From Mytilus edulis (Eukaryota > Mollusca > Bivalvia > Mytilida > Mytilidae): a stretch of DNA of 64,000 bases. Below are positions 1 to 11,027 of the stretch, in pieces. Within the stretch, counting starts at the first letter, position 1. The number at the start of each line of letters is the position of its first letter. The stretch covers positions 41,927,426-41,991,425 of the forward strand of contig NC_092349.1 of assembly GCF_963676685.1 (NCBI RefSeq). Direction: 5' to 3'. The notes under the pieces are model-generated. The model did not search any database and was not told the origin of the DNA. It saw only the letters and a program-made list of their open reading frames with translations. A program made the translations under genes and the position numbers.

Positions 1-74
1 ATAATTTACATCAAAGGCGAACAGTAATGTTGATATGTCTATGTTATAAAAAGGAACATGTTCATTTTTTCTAG

Positions 75-440
75 GTTAAAAACGTTTGGTATCAAATAAA
101 CACGGCAGATATCATTAAAACATTACAGAGGACTGAAATAACAGTCAAGAATGTGTCAGTTGATTTCCATTCGTTTGATTACGGTCTTTCCGTTATGAAA
201 CTTGGAATTCGATTTTTTTGTTATTTTCTTTTTTTTTTCATACAATGACCTATAACTTGCGAGTAATACACGAACTGCAGATATTCTTTTTTTTAACACG
301 TATTTTATCTTTTACAGAAAAGGTATAACAAAGGACCTGAAAGTACTAACAAAGAAGGGCAGTACACGTTTGGATATCGGAAAAGTTTGGACAGTTATAT
401 TGCAGACTTAAACCAGATATTCGGGATAGAGTTTTGCTGA
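75..440 (+). CDS. Possible 3'-terminal exons of a gene entering from the left
   Basis: Two open segments look like the last exons of a plus-strand gene. The second (318-440) follows a good acceptor (tcttttacag) and reads 40 residues to a TGA, with a composition typical of real protein (KRYNKGPESTN, then YRKSLDSYIADLNQIFGIEFC). The first begins after a ttttttctag acceptor at 75 and reads VKNVWYQINTADIIKTLQ and onward, staying open to about 245. I could not fix its donor: no GTAAGT or GTGAGT is present, and GTTATG near 193 would keep phase 0. I do not recognise the family. The remainder would lie left of the window. It could also be a chance open stretch, but the acceptor plus in-frame stop is more than expected by chance. 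Confidence 0.4.
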
Positions 441-1886
441 TTAACTTATTAAAAAGTTTGAGGACATTCCTAGATCGTTCTTTATTCTTTTGTCTATGTT
501 TCCCTTATTTGTGAATGACATAAATGTAAGGCACTTTATTGTATCACCAGCCCACTAGTCAGCACTTCTGTGTTGACTTGAGTTATCATTGATATGTTTA
601 TAATTATAAATTAACTGTTAACAAAACTTTGCATTTTGGAAAAACTAATGCTTTTCTACCTTAGGAATAGATTACCTTAGCTGTATTTGGCAAAACTTTT
701 AGGAATATTGGTCCTCAAATCTCTTCAACTTCGTATTTTTATTTGGCCTTTTATAACATTTTTGATTCGAGCGTCACTGATGAGTCGTTTGTAGACGAAA
801 CGTGCGTCTGGCGTAGATACTAAATTTTATTCCTGGTATCTATGATGAGTTTATTGTTATGCTTTTTCATTTATATTCATCTGTTCTGTCAAGTCAGTTT
901 AATGTTCCTTACATCTGTAACTAAGATGGTGGACAATGTAAAAGACCGTACGGTGATCATTAATTGCTTATATCCATGTCATTTGATTTCTGCTTGAAAA
1001 CTGCACCATTGGCAATCATACCAAATCTCCTTACTTTTATATAATGGCTGGTAATTGAAGCACAATACTAATTTAAGCTCTGAGATACTTTCATGAAAAT
1101 TACAAAATTATATAATTCAGTTCAAACACTAGGTTGACATCGTGTTTACTGTATTGGATTTCACCACGGAATCCATCATTTCAACAGTGAACTGTGTATG
1201 CGTCGACAAAGTTCTAGGCAACAAACAATACATAACTATGGCAGCTTACCTGGCATAGCTTGCGTATATACCAGTCACAATTATTTGGTAAAACAAAAGT
1301 CACAATATACTTGGGTTGGGAGTAAATGGTTTTTAAAGTTATTGATGCAAGATAAAGAAGGATGACTGTTTATCGTGGCCAATGGCTCATGTTATTTAAG
1401 ATATCGATGACATATATGATAGAACATTTTTTTTCATGATATAAACAGTGTTGTCTTAACATGTTTCGGAATTTAAATGAAATCGCAAAAGAGAAAACGA
1501 ATGAAGTGATAACGAGAGAATTGAGAACGCGAAGGAATTCTTCAGATGCAATAAACTCATGTCATCTGTTTGCCCTAGGTATAAAACATGCTACATTTGT
1601 TTGATGACTTTTGGTTTTAGTTTTTACTCATTAATTATTTTCAAAAATAAAGAAACTAATTCAATAGTGTAAAGCAGCTTATGTAACTTTCAGCTTTCTT
1701 TAAGGATTTTCTTTTCGATTTTTATTGTTGTGTTATTGTGAACTCTTATTAAGACTCTGTTTTCAACTGTTATAATCACCTGAATTCTTATCCTGTATGC
1801 ATATAACTTCTGTTCTAAAGTTAAACTAATATATGTGTGTACAATCAGCGGTTAATGCCTGTCTGAAACCTTATCATTTCATGAAT
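441..1886. other. Intergenic, no gene seen
   Basis: Apart from the hammerhead repeat at about 690-860, I see only AT-rich non-coding sequence with no open frame of coding character and no recognisable RNA gene. Confidence 0.5.
771..814 (+). ncRNA. Hammerhead ribozyme core (type I), copy 1
   Basis: The sequence carries the complete hammerhead core. Stem I is GCGTCA (771-776) paired with TGGCGT (809-814). The core CTGATGA is at 777-783. Stem II is GTC/GAC around a seven-base loop (784-796). GAAA is at 797-800. Stem III is three pairs closed by a two-base loop (ACG-TG-CGT). The cleavage nucleotide is C808 in a GTC triplet. The very short stem III is typical of the hammerheads in animal retrozymes, which may cleave best as dimers. 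It lies inside a dispersed repeat ending in a 'cctggta' segment also seen after copy 2. Confidence 0.75.
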
Positions 1887-2005
1887 AAATAAAGGCAACA
1901 GTAGTATACAGTTGTTCAAAAGTCATAAATCTATTGACAGATAACAAATCCGGGTTACAAACTAAAACCGAGGTAAACACATCAAATATAAGAGAAAAAC
2001 AAAGG
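1887..2005. repeat. Dispersed repeat, short copy
   Basis: This begins aaataaaggcaacagtagta and continues through 'acaaatccgggttacaaactaaaaccgaggtaaacacatcaaatataagag'-type sequence. The same order of motifs starts the longer copy at about 2858, with perhaps 10% difference by eye. I know this as a very common mussel-genome repeat. Three weak echoes of gtcttagctacaatat follow at about 2025-2165. Confidence 0.65.
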
Positions 2006-2857
2006 AATCTTATATATTATGTGGCGTCTTAGCAACAATATGCAATGAAAAACTATTTTTTTTAAAGTGTTAGTATCAAATTACCATAGCTAAATTATTA
2101 TCTGGTGTCTTAGCTATAATATGCCATTGGTAAAAAAAATTTTGTTGTCTTAGCTACAATATACAACGGCTAAACTATATAAGGTATATGCATTCAAATT
2201 AGAAGTATTTGCTTGTCTGTCATGTATTTTGTTGTGTTTGATGAACATGTCAATATATACAACCACTTCCGGTCAAAAGTGTGACATCGAGACTGTTGTT
2301 AGAAAACTTCTAAACATCGCAAAATTGCTCTGAATTGTCTCCCAAACAACTAAGTTGTGATGTCACTGATGTCATAGATGTGACTACATGTCAGCCATCG
2401 CGAGTTAATCTATATATCTTTTCACACAGAATTACTGGGGAAAACATTGAATGACATTATATCCACCCTGATTAGTAAAGCATTCAAAAACACATAGGTT
2501 TTGGATCTTTTCATAGTTAACTGTTTTGCATATGTAAGAAAACAAACATTTAATGTAAATGAATGATTATGAATTATTTCATGAAAGTCTGACAGTAGTT
2601 GGGTTAAGACAAAAAATGCTATACCTATAGAATTTAATTTAATCATTGTTTAAGAGTTGACTCACATCTAACATATAAACAAGAATCTAAATCCTCTGAG
2701 AAATTATCAAGTTGGTCATCATGGTGACAATAACACTTTTGAATTGAAAACACAAATACAGTCTTAGTGTAATTAAAAGATAGTATTCAAACAACGCAAG
2801 CTCAATAGACATCTAAAGTGTAAACCATTAAAAGTATGAATGAACCTCTCCATTCAA

Positions 2858-2989
2858 ATAAAGGCAACAGTAGTAAACCGCTGTTCAAAACACATAAATC
2901 CTTGAACAAAAAACAAAATCGGGGTAACAAACTAAAACTGAGGGAAACGCATTAAATATAAGAGGAGAACAACGACACAACATTAAAAT

Positions 2990-3076
<87 letters not shown>

Positions 3077-3365
3077 GGACTAAGCATTAGACAAAATCCT
3101 ATGAGAATAACAAATACAACATCAAAATCAAATACATGAATTTGGGATAGATAAGTACCGTGACACGTCTTATAGTAATGTGAATTCACACTCAAAAATA
3201 AGAGAGAACAAACGACACAACCGAAACACAACGTTAAAATGTAACACACACAGAAACGAACTATAATATAACAATGGCCATATTCCTGACTTGGTACAGA
3301 ACATGTTTAAAGGAAAAAATGGTGGGTTGAACCTGGTTTTGTGGCATGCCAAACCTCCCTCTTTT
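2858..3365. repeat. Dispersed repeat, long copy, with expanded microsatellite
   Basis: This is the same family as 1887-2005, running to about 3365 (ending ...catgccaaacctccctcttttatggc). It contains two versions of an internal motif 'acgttaaaatgtaacacacacagaaacg'. At the first version the short CACACAGA run has grown into about 80 bases of (CA)n then (GA)n; at the second (about 3233-3256) it is still short. The reading frames crossing it are low-complexity artefacts. Confidence 0.7.
2993..3073. repeat. Compound (AC)n(AG)n microsatellite
   Basis: About 16 AC units are followed directly by about 24 AG units. The tract lies inside a dispersed repeat and marks an expansion of a short CACACACAGA seed that is unexpanded in the sister motif 230 bases downstream. 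Confidence 0.95.
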
Positions 3366-4970
3366 ATGGCCAGTTCAACCCGGACTTCATGTATTTACGT
3401 TTTACACCATCAAACTAATAAAACCATTCGGTAAGCATTTCATTTCTGACTAAAAGAGAAATCAATGTTGTAATAATGCTATACCGATTACTGGTGTAAA
3501 AGAAATGGTTTTATTGATAGCACAAAGAAAACTTATATAACGGAAATGAATTATTCCAGGCTTCGGGTGTGTAAATCTTACGTTAACGTTTGATTATTTT
3601 GCACTATATTAGGACTTATTATAATTGAATAAATTAATTTTGAATGTTACGCGTCTTCTGTGTTGTGTCTATCATCTCATAGCTATAACTTTGTCATGTG
3701 ACCGTAACACGTCATCAACGTTTTTTGTGATTTCTTCAAGCTTCAAATGGAATTTCGAATTTAATTATAGGTAATGACTATAACATTTTTTCTGTCCATT
3801 CGAAATAACATAAAAATGTTGTGCTACGCCTGATTTTGGTATATATCAATTTTATGATTTTATTTCTTCAAAGACAGAACAAGTATTACAGTCGTTCCTT
3901 AAATATTGTTTTGCACTCCATGTAAAGATGTACACATTTAAATTAGGAATAGCAGTCTTAAGATTTGTTTTTTTCGCAAATGTACTACGTTAGAAGCAAA
4001 AGTTATATTGCCTGATTTCGACTTTTTGTCCTTCTAACATAATTATGTTGTGCTAATTATTCACAGAAACACAAAACGCATTACTAAAGGATATCAACAG
4101 AAAACGGATTTGGATTAACTAATTTAAATACAATAAGATGTAACTAAACCCCTAAATAAGGCAAGTACACAACCAGACACACTCAAATCAGACACTTAGA
4201 GAGTGTAAAACAAATTTCGTTGTAGAAGGATCTAAATACAGCACAAACAACATTTTCGAAAAGACCAAAAAAGTGAAGAAGTATATTTAAACAAAACGCA
4301 TTTGACTAACAGGTCGAACAACTGATGTTCTTTAACCCTGCTGACTGCCATATATATAGATTAATGATCCATGTGGATTTTATTTTATATATATATATAC
4401 TGTCATATCTTAATAATAACATGACTTGTTTGGGACTGTTTTTATGTATTGTATGTTTCTTGTGTATATTAATTATGTTTGTATTTTAACCCGTTATGGT
4501 TTTACTTTTTGCAATAAAGAATACAAAGGTATGTATAAAAAAGTATTGAATTTTACTTAAAGTTATGTCAGGCAACATTATACTTAAATTGATGCATTTT
4601 GAATTTGAATTTCATTCTGTTATATAAAGCCTTTACATTGTTTCCATATAAACAAAATAATCAGACCAAATAGAGAAATTATTGTTATAAGAATCTTATT
4701 CTTTTGTCAATTTCTAGCTAGCATTGTCAACCTACAGATTTTACGCCAGTGTTCATCCAAATATAAACAACGGGTAACAGAAATGTGAAACCAATCACAG
4801 TTTTCTATTGATACTCAGCGGAGATCAGATGATATATAAATACACATAAACACACTATATATACAATAACATATACATGTATATCAATGTGACAATATAT
4901 TATTATTATAATAATAATAATTTTTGATAATAATAGTTTCCTTTGAAGGAGTTATATATATATATGTGTG
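3366..4970. other. Intergenic, no gene seen
   Basis: AT-rich sequence with short TA and ATA runs (around 4390 and 4900). A segment ending gcaataaagaatac near 4520 resembles the 3' end of a transcript or LINE, but no coding sequence accompanies it. Confidence 0.4.
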
Positions 4971-4971
4971 T

Positions 4972-5125
4972 GTGGTCTAGCGCACCGGTTACAGTGCAGG
5001 CGATTTGGTGTCACGATATCTCAGTAGCATGGATTCGAATCCCGGCGAGGGAAGATTCAAAAATTTGCGAAAGCAAATTTACAGATCTAACATTGTTGGG
5101 TTGATGTTTAGACGAGTTGTATATA
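4972..5125 (+). mobile_element. tRNA-derived SINE
   Basis: The head carries RNA polymerase III promoter boxes: an A-box-like TAGCGCACCGG at 4978-4988 and a B box GGATTCGAATCCC at 5031-5043, about 50 bases apart as in a tRNA. The body (acagatctaacattgttggg, ttgatgtttagacgagttgt) follows. It is not a functional tRNA, because no cloverleaf with acceptor stem can be drawn. TA/TG microsatellites border it on both sides, as often seen at SINE tails. A diverged head of the same type lies at about 16918. Confidence 0.75.
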
Positions 5126-8100
5126 TATGTTGGAGAGATATGTGTCTGTATGTTTATGTTTAGCTTATGATTATTGTCAAATTTGTCAACAATCCTGTAA
5201 TTTTGGATTTACAACCAATAACACTTCTATTATCTTTTCATTGATTGATTAACTATAATCAATAATCAAGCATATTTTACTTATCTAATTATTACTAAAA
5301 CCAATGGTTGTTTATCTGTACATATGTAAGGCGACCACTGTGACGTTTAATTATCAGCGCATGGCATCTATTACACTTCGTCTATGTCACCTGTTGATTA
5401 ATTCATTCCAGGTAAAACTCTCTGTGTCGCTTCCACAGACATTGTAGAAATATATTTATACGGCAATGTAGATGTAGGATTAAATTTATAGAAGCGAAGA
5501 CTGAAAAATGGGATGATTGAAAAAAAATTCAAAAATGTCTAACAATTGGTGACAAACGCAAGAAGTTAACTACTCAGGTAAATTTTTATTTTTATAGATT
5601 TCTGATTGAGATAAGATGCCAAGTAAAGAGAATCGATAACAACATTGTCACAAGATGTAAATAGAGAAATCAGTTCATCATAATTTATAACAATCTTGTA
5701 AATTAAATACTTAAACTGGAATGTATAAAACTGCTAAACATAGTGCATTAAGAATCACCATAATACATTTGATCATAACAATCCACACGCACTTAAATGT
5801 AGGTCTATTCTACATTGGTATGGGATAGCGATACCTATGAAGACCAGATGAAACTTTATTCACTTCACCCTTTTAATAATTAAGGACAGAACTTATTAAT
5901 AATTTAAAATAAATCGTTTTATACCTTCAGTCAAACCTGCTTGTTTTTCGCGGGCTAGTGTTGGCATTTGAGTTGTCGTTCCCAAAGTGATAAAAACCGA
6001 TGGGTTTTTTGTCTCAAATGTTTCACTTTTTGTCATGGCGGGGCGTTTATAGCTGAGTTTACGTATGCGTTTCTTACATTGTTGAAGGCTGTACGTGGTG
6101 AACTGTTATATCATATATAACCTATTTTTTACAATCAAAAGTAAAATTGATACATTACTGCAAACATGACTTACATCATGCTCAACTGAGAAATATATTT
6201 TTGATGGGTTGCTGTCGTAAGGCCATATCTCCGATTTTCAAAATTTCAAGAAACCTATTCAGTTTGTAGATATTTTCTTTGCTGTTGTGAATCCCAATTT
6301 AAAGCTAAATTTTAAGAGAGGTAAACGAAATACGACTTGGAAAATATTCCTTGCAATTCAATTTAATTCAATAGAGATCTCGACCCAGACACAGTTTATT
6401 GTTTGAAAACATATTTCAACTTCAAAATATCCTTGCTGTTTTATGTCGTTGGGTTGCTGTCTCCAAATCAGAACTCCATTTGTTCATATCAATATGTTTA
6501 GTAATAGGTCTATGGTTAAACATATGTATTTTTTCATATAAAAAGCGTTAACACAAGCACTGTAAACATTTACCACCACCTGGTCAAATAAAAATAGTCC
6601 ACGAGCTAACGTTCGACGAGTCAAGTCTAATAGTGAACAGTCCAAACTGAATGATCTCTTAGTTTAACGCCCCCGGTGCACATTTAATCTGTGTTATTGT
6701 GAGATTTCAATGTAAAAATTAAATTAAGTTAGTCCCTAAAGATACGTTGAAGGAATCATAAATAGTAACTGTAAAGATATATTCGCCTTAAATACATCTT
6801 TTACGAGGGATTCTCTCGATTTAATATGTATTATAATGAGTTCATGAACTTTATCATATAATAAGCCAATGTTAAGCTCTGTTGCAGTTTTAAATAATTA
6901 TCTATTTCAAGCCTCCATGAAAGGCCACTACAGAGTGTGAGATTTTGCTAGGAATCGGTTGTTTGCTATGCTTCGGTTCACTTATACGCCCTGTATGCCA
7001 ATACCACTGAATCAATCAGAATAATTGTACACATATATCTATGAGACCAGATTAACTGCTATATATTCCTGTATAATGTGTTAATAGATGAATCCTTTTA
7101 AAATTTCGAATTTTCCGTATATAGTCAAATAATAGTGTTGCCTCATGAGAGGTAGTAAAACTATGTCAAAGCAAGACACATGAGTTTTGAAATTCTAATA
7201 AAAATGTTCGGTGTTTTGTGGCATTAACATGAAATTAAATTTTACAAAACAATTGATGATTTTCTCTCTTTTCTCTAGACCAAAAATACTGCTAACTTTT
7301 ATTTTGACATGGAATGGTCATTAACCTTTCGAAATTCGATTGGATGAAGTATAGATGTAAACATCTGTAATGGACGAAGCTATTATAGTTGCCTCACCTT
7401 ACAGGTTTATCTATTCAAATGTGTCATACATGTATTATGTCACAACGTGAAATTTTATTAAGTAACACTAGAAGTCCATAACTGAATTCCGGTAGCAGTA
7501 ATGGACTTCTGGTAACATTTATTGTTTATAAAGATAGGTATAGCAATTCTAGATCTCAAGAAATCATCAACATACTCTTGTTTGTGGAAACCAATTGTAG
7601 TTGTAATTTGTCTTCAGATTTCGGTGTTCATTTTACAGTAAAAGTTTTATCGTTTATGAATACATTTTGTAACATGTATTATATGATAAAAACAATGGTT
7701 TTTTTTAAAGAGGCTCGGCCAATAGGGTTGACTACAAAATATTGAGCAAAATTATTGAAGAATAAACAAATAGTTCTTATAAATCCTTGGACTCAAATAT
7801 TCGGCTTTGATGTTCCTGATGACGGTAAATTTAGAATAGCGATACAGACGCCATTTATCATGTTTATATAGTGTTGTTTTCATTTTAATAGCACTGCATC
7901 GATATCGCTGTCGATGGACTATCAGTACCCGCCCAGTAGCCAGCAATTCGGTACTGGCATAATCCATAACAAATGTTGCCCGTAGATGCATGGATTTGGC
8001 TGTTTTTTATATTCTTTTTTTTTGTCATAATATATAGCTCTTCAACTGTCTCGGTTGCTATACATCCTTGGATTTCAAATATTCGACTTTGTAGATCGTT

Positions 8101-8250
8101 CCTGATATATAAAGTTAAATACAAAAGAATCTCATAAAGAAATAAATGGCAAAATAATTAAAGAAAAAAAGAAATGTGGCCCGTAGTAAAAACATCAAAG
8201 AATACAGAGATGTTGCCATTCAGTGATTTGTTGCTGTATTATAATGTTTT
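5126..8250. other. Intergenic, no gene seen
   Basis: No coding segment is convincing. The 7760-8100 part contains two related fragments of a dispersed repeat (atccttggactcaaatattcg near 7783 and atccttggatttcaaatatt near 8063) that lead up to the second hammerhead. The rest is AT-rich and featureless to me. Confidence 0.45.
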
Positions 8251-8257
8251 GATATGC

Positions 8258-8301
8258 GCGTCACTGATGAGTCTTATGTAGACGAAACGCGCGTCTGGCG
8301 T
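8258..8301 (+). ncRNA. Hammerhead ribozyme core (type I), copy 2
   Basis: This has the same fold as the copy at 771. Stem I is GCGTCA (8258-8263) with TGGCGT (8296-8301). CTGATGA is at 8264-8270. Stem II is GTC/GAC with loop TTATGTA. GAAA is at 8284-8287. Stem III is ACG-CG-CGT, with cleavage after C8295. The loop bases of stems II and III differ from copy 1 while every core and paired position is kept, which is what selection on the ribozyme, or a recent common source, would give. The downstream 'actaaattataatcctggtac' is shared with copy 1. Confidence 0.78.
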
Positions 8302-8439
8302 ACTAAATTATAATCCTGGTACTTTTGATAACTATTAAACTGTTGTTTACATGAATTTGGCTGTTAGTTTTCTCAATTGAATAGATTAGTCATTTTGGAT
8401 CCTTTTCTTACTTTTTATGCAGAATTCTTTAGGCCGTAC

Positions 8440-8550
8440 GTCACTTGGTCTTTGGTTGAGAGGACGTTAAGCAACCAACAATCAATCAATCAATCTTCGG
8501 TTGAGAGTTGTCTCATTGGCAAACATGACACATCTTCTTATTTTTATAGC
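8440..8550 (+). repeat. Dispersed repeat tail with CAAT run
   Basis: Contains (CAAT)n at about 8478-8493, followed by gagagttgtctcattggcaa and acatcttcttatttttat, the 3' tail motif of the repeat family seen again at 26.6, 47.5, 52.3, 55.8, 58.9 and 59.8 kb. Confidence 0.6.
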
Positions 8551-8850
8551 TTGATCGTTAATCTAAATCCTAATGTGACAAAATTTTAAAAATACACATC
8601 ATAATGCACATCTGTACTCACTTTCAATTTTATCTGACTATAATTCATGATAAACTACATTAAACAAATACCTGATACGGGGCGGACGGAAGGAGGGACG
8701 AAATGACGCACAGACTGACAAATACGGAATGCATCTGGTAAAGTAGGCGGTATGCATAAGCACAGAAGAAAAGAGAAAAAATGGACGAAAATAGAAAAAG
8801 ACAGAATCTCATTAGGATTCTGTAGATGGTTGCATCCTGTATTAGATCGA

Positions 8851-9347
8851 AATGAAGCAACATGTTTTAACTGATATATCTCCGTAATGAAGCAACATGT
8901 TTTAACTGATATATCTCCGTAATGAAGCATCATGTTTTAACTGATATATCTCCGTAATGAAGCAACCTGTTTTAACTGATATATCTCCGAAATGAAGCAA
9001 CATGTTTTAACTGATATATCTCCGTAAGGAAACAACCTGTTTTAACTGATATATCTCCGCAAGGAAGCAACCTGTTTTAACTGATATATCTCCGTAATGA
9101 AGCAACCTGGTTTAACTGATATATCTCCGTAATGAAGCAACCTGTTTTAACTGATATATCTCCGTAATGAAGCAACATGTTTTGAACTGATATATCTTCG
9201 TAATGAAGCAACATGTTTTAACTGATATATTTCCGTAATAAAGCAAAGTGTTTAACTGATATATCTCCGTAATGAAGCAACACGTTTTAACTGATATATC
9301 TCCGTAATGAAGCAACACGTTTTAACTGATATATCTCTGTAATGAAG
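8851..9347. repeat. 35-bp minisatellite, about 14 copies
   Basis: Head-to-tail copies of a 35-base unit (aatgaagcaacatgttttaa then ctgatatatctccgt). The copies vary mainly at one spot (CATG, CCTG or CACG), with a few single-base indels. Open frames across it (repeating HYGDIS-type peptide) are a by-product of the repeat and break at the indels. The array is followed by AT-rich intergenic sequence up to the receptor exon at 11 kb, where I see nothing coding. Confidence 0.95.
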
Positions 9348-11027
9348 TGTCCGTAATTGATTATATAGAATCTATAAACATAAGATTTAACTCACGCAAT
9401 CATAACAAGCAGACTTCATACAAACAAAGTATGATACCATGGATACCATAATTATTGACGTTTTATTTTTGAAGAAAACTGTAATAATGATACTGTCTGT
9501 ATTTCTAGAAGAAACAAAATTTTCTAAGAAAATGTTAACGTATTACACAGCTACTAATATCTTGCTATACGTAAAATAACGGAAATCACTAACAAAATAA
9601 TCCTATCTAAAATCAAACGACCGCTTAGAACAGTTAAGTGTTTATTGTCCAGGCATGAAATATCGGAATTTTGTGGCGAAAATCTAACTAACGTAAATGA
9701 AGTTATGCATGAAATATTGATAGTAGTAAGGTATTCATATAATATTTAATTCTGTGCGTCCGAATCACTTTTCTAAATTAACCATTATCAGAAACGCCTA
9801 AACCAAAACATTGTAAAAATCAAGGATGTATATGAGGAGCTATATAGCATAAAGAGTGATATAAAAGAATAGGCAATTATATACTAGTAGTTTAAAAGAC
9901 AAAAGGAAAAAACTGTGAAATTAAAAAACAAATCACTAGTTTAGGGCAAAAACTCTTTTACGGAGTTAATTTACGAGCTGAGTTATTAAAAAATCTCTCA
10001 ACATATCATACATTGTTGATTATTTTATGTCAGCAGTTTCAATCTATAGAAATTTCCTCAAAGATATCTAAAATTACATACGAGAAAAACGATAAATAAT
10101 AAGAAGAAAAAAATGTTATTTCAAGGCAAGAACTCATTGATGTTTTAACCCAATAGCATTTTTGTAAATCTTGTGCTTTATATTACTTTTTATATTTATC
10201 TACACTTCTATCATACACATTTACAATATCTACATCTGATGTAACCTTGCTATGTTAACTGGTGTTGTGTCGCCGCAGAAATATCTTGCGCTTTTGACTG
10301 ATATTTCGAACGTATTTCATATAAATACGCGGATTTTACCGAGTGCAAAATTGCATGCGTTATCGCTCGTTATAAATTCATGCCTTCAATGAATACTCAT
10401 GAACATTTTTTAAATGATGTGAAAATGTTTTGTCATTGAAGTATCAAATCAAGAATAGTGAAAAAGTGTGTCACCACATACTGAAGAATATCTCGAGGAC
10501 GCTCACGACGACAAGGATGACAATATGCCTGTAGAGTTATTAAGATGATCTGCTATATGTATTATTATAAGTTATAACCGTTATACAAATATTGAAATAA
10601 TGTATGACAGCTAACCAGCTTTATTATATTGATAACAAATGATTATATCACCACAAAATAGTAATTGTTTCCGTGAGGTTAAATTCCCTGACATTTATTC
10701 ATTATCCACACAGGAACTTGTCTCAGATACTTGTAATATATACCTAAACTTTTAGGTATACAGACACGACCGATACAAGTGCCTGTGGGCATCCGCCAGA
10801 ATTTGCGGTCATCCTATGTTCAGAACCTCAGTACTTTGATTAATATTTTTACGATGATATGTATAAATATAAAATTAGTCAATGCAATAATCGTCATTTA
10901 TGGAAATATTCCCAGCAAGAAGCAATCAACTCATTTTGGTACGACTAAAATGGATAGTTCATACCGCTATGAAATATGTCAATTATTTTTTTTTTTTCAA
11001 TTTACTTTTATAAACTTTCTTTTACAG

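Noticed and set aside
2983-3249. Minus-strand ORF with long Leu-Ser and Val-Cys runs
   Set aside because: It is only the translation of the (AC)n(AG)n microsatellite inside a dispersed repeat.
4972-5052. Possible tRNA gene
   Set aside because: A and B boxes are present, but no acceptor stem or anticodon arm can be drawn and a SINE body follows.
8851-9347. Possible CRISPR-like array
   Set aside because: The 35-base units are contiguous without unique spacers, so it is a minisatellite; the ORFs over it are by-products.
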